Assembly: GCF_020283565.1 (NCBI RefSeq)
Contig: NC_060065.1
Coordinates: forward strand, 50,828,409-50,892,408
DNA length: 64,000 nt
Direction of reading: 5' to 3'
DNA from: Trifolium pratense
Lineage: Eukaryota > Streptophyta > Magnoliopsida > Fabales > Fabaceae
Both the position numbers and the translations under genes were made by a program. Numbering within the stretch: the stretch's first letter is position 1; the number at the start of each line of letters is the position of its first letter. Of the stretch, positions 10,295 to 23,854 are shown piece by piece. The notes beneath the pieces are model-generated. The model searched no databases. It saw only the letters and a list, made by a program, of their open reading frames with translations, and was not told the origin of the DNA.

Positions 10295-13200
10295 TTAACG
10301 GTCCCACATGGCTTCAGGTCTATGCTTCAGCCAATGAATCATCTCTCTGTCCAGTGTAGAGTTATTTATTACAGCATCTAACATTGGGCTGCCAAAGAAT
10401 TTCGGAGAACTTCTAAACGACCATATCTGATCTTTGGGCCAAGATCTCTGGGGCTGCTTCTCCTAGATAAACAAAACAGATTATCATCACCGACATCAAA
10501 GACAAAAAATCACAGAAAACATATCTTACATCTACTGGAATAAGACTGCATTGCTATTGTTGATGGAACCATATCATTTTAGGGAAAATTTTATCCTATG
10601 GAAAAACATTTCCCATATGTTGTATTATTTTCCCCAGAACGCAGCTTACTTAGGAAATAAGTTAAGAACTTCAATATTAAAAAGAACTAACCATTCTTGC
10701 CAACATAGATCTGACAGTCCTTGGACCATAAACACGATTCTGTGATGGGTTCTGAGCCTTGGCATAAAAGGAACTGATGTCTGGTAAAGACAAACACCCC
10801 CTGCTTGCTCTAAGCAAGCTCTGATCTGGATATGTATTACTCTGATTATGCCAAAAAATCAGCTGCCCTAAACAATAGTTTTCACCATATACCTTTCGGT
10901 ACTCCTGAATCTCTGCTCCCAACTTGTTAGTATACTTGGGGCCTAAGTCAAGTGGACTAATATGGACAGGCGGTGAAGTAATGGTTTGATATTCCTGAAA
11001 GAAAACAAGACAATTTAATATACGAAGTTTAAAATGCAAAGAAAAATCCACTGCCCTTGCAGCTAGATATTCATGTTTGGAAAAACATACCTGTATTCTA
11101 AAGAAGTACTTGGTATAAGCATAAATATGGAGTAAGTCAGCAGCAGCATCATGCCGACATTTATATGTACAAGAAAGACTTCGAATCTCATCCCTCAACC
11201 TATATAGAAAGTGGGAGAAAACAAACTTTAAAGATCGCAAGTTCTGCCGGGTTAAAATACAGACAAGCTAGAAGCAAGAATCAATTACCATAATAGAGAT
11301 TTCCGAAGCTCTTTCTGAATATCTGCCGAACTTGAAGGATCATGAGCATGGATTTTGGATTTGAGATCATTCAAGATGCCTTCTTCTACATGAGCAGCTA
11401 TGCACTGAAGAAGTTCCTCAACAAATGAGCCCTCTCCTTTCCAGAGAGACGAAACAACTTCTTCAGGACTGAGCTTCTCGAGAGGAGGTGGTGCTTTCCG
11501 CGGATCACCAAAAATACATCTCATAACATACCTTACCTGTAATATCCCATCAAAGATTAAAATCCTCTCCAAACTACAAAGTTAAATGGAAAATTGCTGA
11601 CGTGCAGTGAGATAAAATTGTATAAGAGTTCATTTCTCGCCTAAAACATGCACAGAAGGGAATATTGGTGAAGTGCATACATGACATTCAACATGAGACG
11701 TAAATTTCTCGATCATCTAGAAACTGTCATTACATTTTACATTTAACCTTCCTACCTTAACAGTATTAGCTTGGTGCTTCTTTTAACAAGCCCATAATAG
11801 AAACACTAGTCTTTAGCATTCCTCCTTTATGAACATGTTTTAAGTGCCAAACATTTTTTTCTTCATAAAGTTATAAACAAGAATAACAAATAAGCAAATA
11901 GAGAGGCACACTCACCTTATCCAGAGTGACAGCAAGATTCTGAAGTCTTTGGTTGTACACTCCCTCCGCCTGAGTCAAACAAAGATATTAAACGAAAATA
12001 AAAGTTTCAACAGAATCCGAGAATTCTCAAAATTTGGAGAATTTGGATTGACCCAACTCAACCCAACAAAACAGGTTTTTAAGTTGAGTGATGTGTCCTA
12101 CCTATAAAATTTTTCTGCCTATAGACTATCATATCACATTCAATGTGGGACAAAAATACCCTATCCCTCATGCCCATCTAGAACATGAGCTGAGTGGCTC
12201 GATAACAAATGATCCAACCAATTAAGGGTAGGCTCGAATACCATCTTAAAATTTGGGTTTGGTCTAACTCAACCCTACAAAATCAGCTTGTAAGGTGAAA
12301 GATATCTCCCACCTATAACATCTTTAAAAGGGCATATTACATCCACATAGAACTCAAAAGAAAAAAAAAATGTCATCTTTATATATGATAATACATAAAT
12401 GGAACAGAGTGCACACCTGAACCTCAGCATCACTTCTTTCAACGTCAAGACATACATCTGAAAAATATTTTCTCTTTTCGTCCAGATTATGCTTCAGAAT
12501 TTCTTCGGGAAGTTTAGTTCTTTCAAAATTGATGAATCTCACCTTCAAAACAGGAGAAATGTCAGGCAAATTTAATACACAGCCACTACAAAAACCAAAA
12601 AATATTGATAAAAACACAGAAGGCACATACAAGGCGAGCTGCATAGGCAACAAGCCAATCTGGCAAGCCCCCAAGCAAACAACTTCCTAAACCAGCTCTT
12701 CCGAGGTCATTATAGTCCTCTTCAGACACAGAGTTTGATTCACAAGCTTCTAGCATCAAATAATGCCGATCAAGAATTCCATGCGAGTCCTTCAGAACCT
12801 GAGAGAAGGGACAACAAATTTCACTCAACAGATGAAGTAACCAAGCGATCTAAATGGAAATACAAATTGCCATTAAAAAAAAATGGAAATATAAATTGTA
12901 TTGCAACCAGGGTTTCATTATGTAATTGAGGAGTATTAGAATTGAGTACATCTTTAGATATTCCTTCAACTGTACAATTTCCTAAATTGATTGATAAAAT
13001 TCCTAGAGTATACAACTTCCTAGGTTAACGCTTATTCATTAAGCATTCAATGTATTTGTTGCAACACTATTATAAATACCAGTTGTGAGATCTGAGTATA
13101 GACACAAATTACATTATTTTATATGGTAGTATCAGAGTGGGTAGAAAAGCAATTTGTTTATTGACTCTATCGGGAAAGGAAAGCAGACAAATTGTTTTTC

Positions 13201-16200
13201 TACCCGCTCTGATACTATCATATAAAATTATGTAATTGTTTCAACCATGGCAAGCACGTCCAGTACTTTAACTGAACTCTTCAAATTATCACATTTCTCC
13301 TTTTATTTTCTTAGCACTTATAAGTTGAAAATTGTTCAAGCTCAAACCTTTTGAAAAGCCCCTTCACCAGTCAGATTCAGATAGCTCCCACGGCATACTT
13401 GGCTTCCACACAGACAAACTGATGCTTCATACTCCTCCTTGCTCTACAGTGAGATGAATACATAATAGGTTTTCATTAGACAAAGATAGTATAAACGCGG
13501 ATACTTGTACTAACTTGAATAAATAGAAATCAGCAGGCAATGGGACAAACCTCAGTAACAGAATTGTAATCAAATGTGATCTCCTCGCCATGTTGAATTT
13601 TACGAACACTATAAATACCAATTTGATACTGACCATCAACAGCAGTGACTCTGAGAAAAGTTTAAAAAATAAATTAAAAAAAATAGATGATAAACCGAAA
13701 TGGAAAATGTAGCAAAAGGATTATGCCCCAGATTTATAGTCCTCGGCAGCTAATCAATAAATATATCAGAACCATTACTGAGGACAACACTGAAAATATA
13801 AAATAAAATAAAAAAATAAAAAAGTACGGACAATGATTTTTTTTGTATGTAACCAAAAAATAAAAGAGAATAGAAGCAACAACTTCGCACATTGAGTTTT
13901 TATTTTATTTTCACATGCACAAAACTATTAAAATTTTAGCATGTTAAAACAATTATTTGGCCATAGAAACCATCATAATATTTAAAAGCCTTCTGTCACC
14001 GGTTTTCGAAAGAAAACCAGGTGAAGACACATCCAAAATAAAGGAAAACTAAGAAGATAATGATATAAAATGTACAACAAAATTAATCATGATTGTAACT
14101 AAAATCAAATCATGACTGTAAATAGGCGAATGTATAGTTTTTGTGGATGTGAGTAGTGGCATGAATGATAAAACAACTTACTTGGCTTCACAATTGGGTC
14201 GGCAAGAATGACATATTCGACTGGCGTAATTAGCCTTGTGCATGGCATCAACGACAACTAAGTCGTACCCATCAGCATCGCCCTATCATGAACATTGCTA
14301 AATTAGTAAGTGCAGGACTAAAAGATGGGTGAATGGTATTGAGTTAAACATCATAAGCTTTTCATTTTGAATTGACAGGCACCTTTGGTCTCTCAAGGTA
14401 GATGTTGTAGAATTCTGGTGCTGGATCTGTACTATCTTTCTGCAGAGATCGAATCCCATCTTGTTTCTCAAACCACTTCCACACAGGATAAACCTGTAAA
14501 AAAGATTTAATATAATTGCAATGCCTCCCCATGAAAACATATGATGCCAAAACAAGGATTTCTAAACAGGACCTTCTAATTTATAGAAGATACAACTAAA
14601 CCATAACAATACATCTATTCAGAAAAACAGACAGCTATATGAACACATTGTGAATGAATCAGGAAACATTCAATACAAAACCTTAGCTGGCAAAGTAAAC
14701 AAGAATTGATCTAATGCCTACTTAATATGTTTTACATGTAAAGCATAGAAATGTCAAGAATTGTAGAGAATCGATGATACTTATTTTATTCATGAGCCAT
14801 TCAAAATAAAACTTATTTTATTCATGACAAGAGTACCACAGCAATTAGATGTGTTCACAGTTTTTTATTCTCTCTAGTAGATAGATTATTGCCCAGGAAT
14901 TTGATATTATGCAGAGCATATGTAAAACACAAATGTTTAGATTTTGGAAAGAATGGATCAAAACCAGTTTAATCAAGTTAGAGAACACAGAATGTATCCA
15001 TATGACTTTATTCCAGGAACATGCAATTAGTCCAAAGGAAGAGCAACCGCAAAAGATGCAGAATTTCCACATCTAATAATCACAGAAAGAAGCTTCATGG
15101 GTGAAATTACACAAGCATATATGACGCCTTACCTCTCCCAGAAACTCCACAACAAAATCATCTTGAGAGAAGCCTTCTTCCTTGTTGCAAACAACACCAA
15201 GCCCCTGCATGATCCATCCGAACAGACAGTCTGGGTAAAAAAACAGTTTAAAAGCAGTAAAAGAAAAAATGCCATTGGATGATAGTAATAAATTGGAGTT
15301 AAATAACAAGAACATATACCTTTCTATAAGCTACATATTTGTCATCTGGACGACTGTCGATGGCCTTTAGAATACCTTGACACATTCTAATCATTCTTGT
15401 ATCACAACCTTCTTCAGCACGTCTTTTAATATCATCAATAACAGGCTGCAAAGGGTAGCTCATTGGAGTATTTCCAGTTCCAGTAGAGCTCCTAACATGC
15501 GTATTCAATGTTCGAAGGAGCATGTCTTCTATAAACAAATGCTTCTCCTGCAGAGACCAATCTAGCTCCTCTGGCATAGAATCAAGCAAAAGGTTGTGTG
15601 TGTAAGGATCAATTCCATAAACTTCTTGCTCAATAACCTCGTCTCCAAGCTGCTTCCTAGGTTTGAAACTTTTGACTTCGGGAAGTTCCATATCTGACTC
15701 CTCTGTGCCATTCTTTTGCGCACTCAGCTTCTCTGCATAATCATCTGGTAATGAAACCCGCATCTTCCTCTGCACCTCCTCCTCATCAGCTACAATGCAA
15801 TAATGATCAATGACTTCATATTTCCTGGTAACTGGAGGAACCAGGCTTGCTTTCGTCATTCGAGCACCCCACTCCCGGTCATCAGTTATAAAATCCAACT
15901 CTTCCTCTGGTGAGAAGCATCCATCCCCTCTTGGCTCCCTAACCATAATTTGTGAACGTACTTCATGGTCACTTTCAGACTCAGCCGTAGTATCACTGTC
16001 ACTCTTTTCATCTTCAAAAGACCTATCAAGATCATCAGATGTTTCACTCTCTGAGTCCATGGATTTCTTATTCAACTTTGATAAGCGCCTCCTAATTTCT
16101 CTATCAGAGGTATACTCTACATGGTCCAAAACATTATGTTTTCCATTACTCCTGTACTTCCTTTCATTCACTAATCTACTTTTCTTATACTTCGAGGAAG

Positions 16201-19200
16201 TAGAGCTTAACATTGGTGGCAAGTCATTGTCCCATGACTTCAGTAGGACGTCTCTACCGTGCACATTCTTAGAACTTGCTTCCAACTGTGTTGTCAGCTG
16301 AAGAAATAATGTGACAAGTTGATTCATGTCACTAGCATCACTCCGATTTTTCAATCTGTAATGAATAAGCAAACATGAGTCAAATTTTAACATAAATATT
16401 GTGGGCCAGGTGGGGAGGCAAGATACTAGGATTTATACAAACCCACTAAACTTAACATGGATGGAAAACAGCTTTAACGGTAAAACAGTAGAGTACAGAT
16501 GAGAATCAAATGGATGAACCTCCAAGGCAAGATGATACAGTACTTAATCAGAATTTGGACAAAATTATGAACTATAAGATCTTTGCATCCTAGTGTCCTC
16601 AAAACTAATAAACCCTACCATCTTCATTTCAATGTGTCCAACGACAGTATATAAACCAGGCATTGAGAGAAAATGAGAACAATCACTTTCTCCCAAGAAA
16701 AAAGGAAAAACAGGAAAAAGAGAACTTACTTCATTGCATCACGGCACATTCTATTTATGTCCTCTTTGACAGAGCTCAATCCATGGCTACTGTAATAACC
16801 ACTTTTCATTTTGGCCTCAATTTCTGCAACCTATTGATAAAAATAACAAAACAAAAATCATGAGTAACAAAAGGCATATTTATGTAATGAATTTTAAAGA
16901 ATACATACATCACATTACCTTGGGCACAAAGAAGTCACAGGAGTTTGACTTCATGATTTCCTTTAGTCTTGAAGCAAGGAATTCTTCCATCCTCTTAAAA
17001 CCGCTTTCAGACTTCTTAATTGCCCAACGCCTTGTACGAGCATCCCTAGATAGAATGGAAGAGGACTTTCTGGCATCATAAAGTTTGGACCGCTTGTATA
17101 GGTTTTGACGAAATAATTGCTTTGCTGAGTCTCTCTTTTCAACACTTTCAAAATACTCCTTCAACTGACCAAAATCATCCATTCCTAAATTGCTGGATTT
17201 GGAAGTAGACGAAGCTTGCTCTGTAATATGTTTAAGGCTTCTAATTTTATGAGGCTCCTCTGCAATTCTATCCTTGCGTGAACTTCTGCTATTGATCCAT
17301 TTCACATTGGTAAACTTAGGAGTTAGCTCAGCAAACTGGCTGCATCCTCTGATGTCTATGGTACATAAACCGGGAAATGAAAGAAGAAGTTTCTCAAGCA
17401 TGTCAGCCGTAATATTGTTACAGCCCATTAGAATTATAGAATTGATCTTGGCTTTCTCATAAGCATTCTGCAGACAAAATAAACAAGTCATGTGTGGAGG
17501 AAGAATAAAAAACATACCGAAAATGTGAATCAGAAAATATATATATCAAACCTACCATAATGTTCCACAACACAGTATCAGTGCAAGAATGCCCTAAGGA
17601 TGACAAATTGACCTGTATTGAAACTTCCTTGTAAAACCTTACAGCAGCACTCCAATGCTTGCAGGTCATTGATGCAAATACAAGGGACTTAAAGTCAGAT
17701 CTCAAAAAGTGGAAAATCCGTGCCAAAACTGGACCATCCAATAAGCCCCAGCTTCCAACTTCAGAATCAGCGATACCAACTTCTTCTTTGGGAAAAGTAG
17801 CATCACCACATAGATCCTCAAAAGTGGGTTCATTCTTGTCAATGGTAACATCATCTTCCAAACCACTGTCTTCTTCACTATCATCAACCAGCATCCGGGC
17901 TCTTTTGGCAGCTCGTGTGTCGCCTTCTGATAATTTACATACCCCGATACACACAATAAATCAATAAAATTAATGAGACCACTTGAATGGAATTTCCAGA
18001 ATAAGTCTAATCTGAAACAAAAGCAAAAGCAGACAAGAACAAAATTTACAGAGATAAAGAAGGGAGGGGGGAATGTGAAGGACTAACAATTACCTGATTT
18101 CCAATATATCTGTTTCTCAATATCTTTCTTCGGTTGTTTTGCATTGATCCAAGGATCTAAAACCTCATTTATAGCAGCGGCCAACTCCCGGCTCTTGTAT
18201 GATTTCATAACCAGTTCATGCAGCCTCCCACGAGTAAAACCAACAAATTGAGGGTGAATTCTGTTAAACAAACTTGAACTTGTGTGAAACTCATCATAGA
18301 AAACACCTTGAGTTTGCTTTGACAGATGATCAGAGCATGCACCCAACGTTGAACTGCTTTTTTGGTGGCTCGTGTGGCAGACATTTGAAGTTTCTGCGGC
18401 AGAAGCAATAGGAACCCAGAGTTTATCACATTTCCTAAAAACACTGCTATGCCTTTTTATAATTCCTTGATCTACTAAATATTGTAGCTCTGAAAATGAT
18501 GAAGGCCCTTTCTCACGCCCAGAACCATCAATGTAATACCAGTCACCCAAATGTAGCTGCAACTCCTGGATAGTACAGAGATGGTCTTTAGGGACACTAA
18601 TGAACTCCGTGCTTTGGTAAGAACCCTGATCACTAACTGATTTTGACTGAGAATCTTCTTCAGTTGATGATCTCCTACTATCGCTGGTTGAAGTGAATGG
18701 CCGAGTTGACCTTGGATGCTGTCTATCCTTGCCTCGGGTCTGGTGGCGTGAGTCAGAGAGCAACAATCCCTGGTCATTGACAACGCATGCATTTATTCTT
18801 ACCACCGAAAGAACATTACCTTTCACTCCTTTGACAAAAGGAGGCTTACTTTGTACTGACCTACTTGCAGCATTGCAATCAACCCACTCATCAACACCAA
18901 CAGCCCACAAAGGGAGATCAAGCCTCCTGTTTTGAGAAGGAAAATACAAGTCATCTTTTTCAGGCCATCGAGGATCTTCACATCTAGACTTTGGCATATG
19001 GCACAATGGAAAACCATTATTTAGAACAAGTTTTTTCCTAGAAGATCTATCTTGGGCATCATCATTCCTCTTCCAGTCGCCACCTTTGCATGACCAACGA
19101 GTGGAAAACCAATCATTAGGAATGCCAATGCCAAGTCCATTATCCTTGTTGTCAAAAGATATACTTATCTGAGATTCAGAATCTCTTGATGCTAAATCAG

Positions 19201-22200
19201 TACTTGAATCACAATCTTCCCTATTGCAGGAAACATGCCAAGGAAAACCTGAACAGAGACAAACACTTTTGTCACAGCCTCACAAGAAATATAACTCTAA
19301 GTGCATGTCCATTTACTTTTGAAATTTCCCAGATGAAGAATAATGATAATGTACAAAATAGTTTTTGGTGCATTGGAATAACACCACGAATTAAATTGCA
19401 ACTTTGAGTTCCACATAAGATGCAAATTATAACCAGACTTGGTTTGCATTTTTTAAATAAAAATTTAGAAGTAAGATTTTATTCAGCTAATCTGCTTCCA
19501 ATGTATAAATGAATTCAAAATTTCAGACCATCACAACTCACGATATCAATGGCAAAGATGAAAAGAAACCATTGGATTGACCAAAACTTTTTTTAACTGA
19601 GAGAATTAGAAAAACTAGGCAAGCATAAGAAAATGTTTTTTTTTTTTTTACAAAAGAAAAGGGTTATTGAGTAAAGAATAAAATGATATGCAAATTGCAA
19701 AATACAAAATATTTATAAATAATCACCAAAGTGTTTTATAGACCGTTCAAAAGCTATTTAGATTTCAGGCACCAACTCATAATGCATATACTTAAAACTG
19801 ACCAAACCACAGTACAAAACAAGTCAATGCTTATATATAACGTTGAAACATGTATAATCTCTCAATTGTTACCAACATCAAGACAATGCGCAAACAGACA
19901 ACTCCCATAATAAAACAACCTCAATAATGCCAAGTAACCTAAAACCAAAACAAAATGAAATTTACCAAAAAGACCAACAGTTAAAATCACCAAAGCAGAA
20001 TACATACCTTCATAGTCTCCTAATCCTTCCTCTTTCACATATTCAAATTTCATTTGCAAAGCTTCTGCAAATAAAACATAATAATTACCAAATTTGGAAA
20101 AGATATTTCAGAGTAAATAGAGGGGGAAAATTAAATTCCTGAGATATTTGACACTATTTAAGGAAATTCAAAAGAATAACGTTCACAGAATAAAATACCT
20201 TTTACTGCCTCAAGTTCCATCCCAGGAATGACATCATAACCCTCCAACAGATTTTGAACTCTTTCATCAATGTAGAAGTTGTCCAAACGTTCAGACGTAA
20301 GCACACTCTCATTAGGGTGTATGTGTGGCCGCGTGGGGGCCAGCATTTCCGGATGATTCTCAGGACCAGATTGAATATCTGCAGTATCGGCCAAAAGATT
20401 ACCAGAAGCTTCCGGAGGATTTACAAGCTGAGTTATTGTATCTGACACAATTGAAGGAAAACTCTGAGCAACCAATGGTGACGCTGCATTTTCAACTGTT
20501 AACCATCTATCACTATCCAAGTGCTTGATAAAGTGATCTGACATTAGTACCCCTTCATCAACAAGGACCTTGATGTCACACAATTTAGCAGGCCCATTTT
20601 CTATACCTTCATAGTCAAGGTAAAACCATTTCCCTGATGACAAATCTGTCACCATAGGGACATGAGGAGGGGTATCACAAATGTCCATATCTTCTTCCAT
20701 TGAAAGCAGCTCATCAGGAGGTGGTTGTGGCTCACAGTGAGGAGATTCTTTCTTGTTAACAGTTGGGCTACAGGACTGCTGTTCCTCAACGTCAACAGGT
20801 TGACTACTACTAATATCTTTCTCAATTGACTCATTGATGTTTTGGATGTTTCTTTCACCTTGAGATTCTGTAACTGAACAATTTGACTCCCTTTGAATGT
20901 GCTTATCTTCATCACTCTTACAACTATTTGGGGAGTTATGCGTTTCACTTGATGAGGTTTTGCAACTTGTTTCTTCATGAACATCTTTCCTAGTTCGATC
21001 AAGGGGGGATTGTTCCACTAAATTTGGAGTCAAATCCCTGCGATCATGACGCCAACCTTGATCTTGTGGCGACTTCTCGGTGCGTACTGGACTTCTCAAC
21101 TTATGATCATGCGGTCGCCAACCTTGATCTTGGGGTGACTGCTCAGTGCGTGCTGGACTTCTCAACTTATGATCATGCTGTCGCCATCCTTGATCTTGGG
21201 GTGACTGCTCGGTGCGTGCTGGACTTTTCAACTTATGATCATGCTGTCGCCAACGTTGATCTTGGGGTGACTGCTCGGTGCGTGCTGGAGTTTTCAACTT
21301 ATGGTCATGCTGTCGACTTCTGTCCCAGCTCATCGTATATGGGGACCTCTCCCGAACATGGGGAGATCTCTCCCGACCATGGGGGGATTTCTCCCGGCTA
21401 TATGGAGATCTCTCACGACCAAAGGGTGATCGGCGAACTGGAGTGCGGTCTCTATGATCATAATACCTGCTTCGGTCACGTGGGGACCACTCAGAATGAA
21501 CAGGACTGCGTTCATGCCTGTCATAAGCTGGTCTTGCAGACAAAGAAGATTCATGATTTCTAGAAGAATACTTTTCAGCAGATAGTCTAGTAGAATTATT
21601 ATTTCTATAAGACTGTTCCTCAGGGCGACGAGAATAGTTCTCTGAATAACCACAGCGATAGCTATCATCAGAAAGCCTTCGACTTTTTAAACTTGTAAAA
21701 TCTGCAGAATGCTTCCGCTCATAGCTGTCAAAATCATTACCGAGCCTCTTCAAGCGACTTCCAGAAGAAGTGTAATCTCGTGTATGATCCTTACCATTGT
21801 TATAAACATTTTTCTCGTCATCTACAATCTTTGAACTGATCCTTACATTCCTCTGCTGTGCATTCTCCCACCTGGGAGAATTTTTCGCTTGCTGATTCCC
21901 GCTTCTATTAATGAACTCTTTCTTCCTAAAAGAATCTTCACCTGTATATCTCCAAGAAGGTGGTGGAGTACGTTCGCGTTGAAATTTCCACCCTTTGTCC
22001 TTACCTGAATAATGTCTTCGGTTACTGCTGCTACCATAATCATTCTTCCCCATTTCACCCTTATACCATCTATCCGGAACAAATTCTCCCTTCTCAACAT
22101 CATGATTCATACCTCTCCATGGTCCATATTGATTTTCTCCTCTCCTACCCTTCTCAGAAACTATCTCCCCTCTTTCCACATCATCTCTTCTCCACTTCCA

Positions 22201-22620
22201 AGAATGAATCTCTCCCTTCTCAAACTCCCTTGATTTCCATCTATCCCCGTTCTCAATCTCACTTCGTCTCGGCATCAAATTCATCTCCGGCAAAAACTCT
22301 CCATTTTCAACTTCAATTTCACTTCTAGGCCACTTGGAAGTAGTAGTAACCAACTCACCTTCTTCCACTTCTTCCTTCAACACCTTATCACCACATATCA
22401 TTTCACCATTCTCAAAATCACCACTACTCCTTTTACTCACTCTATCCAACCCTAATTCACTCTTCCTCGACTTCATATTCTTCCTTTCACTATCAGAAAA
22501 CTTAAGCAACTTGGAGTTGAAGCCATTCCCATTACTGCCTCCGCAATGCGTTTTCTCTGAACTCGATAACTTCTCCATAATATACTGCAAAGGCATGCAT
22601 GCGACACCTCCATCGCCCAT
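10295..22620 (-). CDS. ATXR3: Histone H3K4 methyltransferase ATXR3/SDG2-type, 19 coding exons
   Basis: Coding exons (minus): 22620-20199, 20064-20008, 19248-18094, 17926-17556, 17467-16919, 16830-16730, 16355-15320, 15204-15133, 14493-14383, 14282-14182, 13650-13551, 13443-13348, 12798-12631, 12542-12417, 11969-11916, 11536-11289, 11199-11091, 10994-10692, 10462-10295. All are GT-AG and in phase, giving 2448 aa; Arabidopsis ATXR3 is about 2335 aa. The N-terminus MGDGGVACMPL matches this family. Residues 1-600 are charged and RS-like, with a four-fold 22-aa repeat. GYF-like modules lie near 658-715 and 1060-1110, and an F-box-like segment near 1272-1310. The SET domain spans about 1890-2025 with RICHSCRPNC and GEEITFDYNS, and the post-SET is CLCGSQVCRG. 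The role known for the family is bulk H3K4 trimethylation in the nucleus. Introns 12 and 14 contain LTR-type insertions. Confidence 0.96.
12020..12330 (-). repeat. LTR/TRIM-like fragment in ATXR3 intron 14
   Basis: On the minus strand it ends in GAGTTAGACCAAACCC followed by TTTTAAGATGG, resembling the terminus at 63950-63990 where GAGTTAGACCCAAAAC is followed by AAGATGATATCAGAGC, a tRNA-iMet-type primer-binding site. It also holds blocks like CTTACAAGCTGATTTTGTAG. It is inserted antisense or sense to the intron without touching exons. Confidence 0.55.
12890..13230 (+). repeat. Copia-like LTR fragment with palindromic primer-site region in ATXR3 intron 12
   Basis: A TATAAATA-containing segment leads to TGGTAGTATCAGAGTGG, close to the tRNA-iMet primer-binding consensus. 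From 13115-13156 to 13188-13228 this end is repeated as an inverted copy with about 40-bp arms and few mismatches. No second LTR or coding sequence is seen. Confidence 0.5.
21040..21320 (-). repeat. 66-bp in-frame tandem repeat in ATXR3 exon 1
   Basis: The marker GTGCGT recurs at 21080, 21146, 21212 and 21278, exactly 66 bp apart. Each unit encodes 22 residues of the form RTEQSPQDQGWRQHDHKL plus RSPA. Copies differ by only a few substitutions, pointing to recent expansion or homogenisation. Confidence 0.93.
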
Positions 22621-23220
22621 GGAAATCTCACCTTCAACGTTAGAAAACCCTAACTCTCCCTTTCTCCAGGACTATTGATGCTCATGCTGCAAATTCTTCA
22701 CCTCTTCTTAATGCTCGCAAAATCAAAAACCCTAAATTAACACCAGAAAAAAAATAATTAGCACACAGATTAAAATTTAAAACAAACAAACAAATTAAAA
22801 AAATGCATATAATTCAATTCAAAACCAAAATACTCAACCGAACGAGAAATTTTACGTGAGAAAAAAAAATCGGTTCGTGATTTGAACAGTAAGAAGCTAC
22901 TAGATTGAAAAGAAAAACGAGAGGAAGAAGATGAAGATGGAGATGAGAAATTACCGATAAAATGAAAGAGATAGATCGGAGAAGAAGCGTTGTGGTGGTG
23001 ATGGTGGTGATGAATCTACGAGATTGAGAAGAAATGAGATCGAGAAGTGTGAATTTATCGCGAGATGAAAATTGATGAATGAATAATAGGGTAATTAGTA
23101 ACAGTGGGTTTTTTCTTTTCTTTTCTTTTTTCTTTCTTCTCTTTCGCGCTTCGTTTTTTCTTCTTCTTTGCGTTTGTGTGTTCGTTCTTGTTGTTGCTCG
23201 CTCTGGAATGGATTAATTAA
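22621..23220 (-). promoter_or_regulatory. 5' UTR and probable promoter region of ATXR3
   Basis: Upstream of the ATG a leader intron is likely, with donor GTAATTTC at 22954 and acceptor AG ending at 22732 (after GTTAATTT). A CT-rich tract at 23100-23190 and a TTAATTAATTAATTAA run near 23212-23231 fit a plant core promoter. Exact transcript ends are inferred. Confidence 0.45.
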
Positions 23221-23293
23221 TTAATTAATTAAAGACCAAATCACGAAAACCTTCGTTTTATTATTTTCAACTTTTTTTTTTTTGAGTTTAATT

Positions 23294-23454
23294 GTTGTAC
23301 ACCGTCAGTGTAACATTTTTTTACACATGCATCCAATAACACGTTGCCACATCATTTAATGAATGTGACACATCATGTGTTTTTAATTACCATACATGAT
23401 GTGTCGGTATATTATTGGATGCATGTGCAAAATAACTTTACACCGACGGTGCAT
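23294..23454. mobile_element. Fold-back MITE (ACACCGTC termini)
   Basis: The left arm ACACCGTCAGTGTAA and the right arm TTACACCGACGGTG are complementary, and internal arms CACATGCATCCAATAA/TTATTGGATGCATGTG pair as well. There is no coding capacity. The target-site duplication is unclear, so the superfamily is not assigned. Confidence 0.75.
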
Positions 23455-23854
23455 ATAAATTAAATTCTTTTTTTTTTGTTATTGTTATTTATCGTTGGAT
23501 TGAAATACGAAAATACCCTTATGGAGGGGTAATAATTAATGAGTGATGATATAGATTTGGGCTTGGGGTTGACTCAACGGGGAAAGTCCAAACGGGTTTT
23601 TCATTCGCTACTGCATAATCAAATTTAGTGTGTCTCTTTAATGTTGTCCGAATTAATTATTGAATGATTTTTTTTTTTTGACGATTATTGAATGAAATAT
23701 TTATGCTTTATAAGAAAAATGATTTTTTTTTTAGTCAAAAGAAAAATGGTTTTTTGGACAATTGACTCTTTTTGTACTAAAAAAACAAAATTAGTTTTTA
23801 ATAAGGAAAAGTTTTTTTTTTTTATTTACAAAAATTAGGAAAAGTGTTAATGTG

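Noticed and set aside
21024..21563. 179-aa plus-strand open frame with internal repeats
   Set aside because: It is the antisense shadow of the 66-bp repeat in ATXR3 exon 1.
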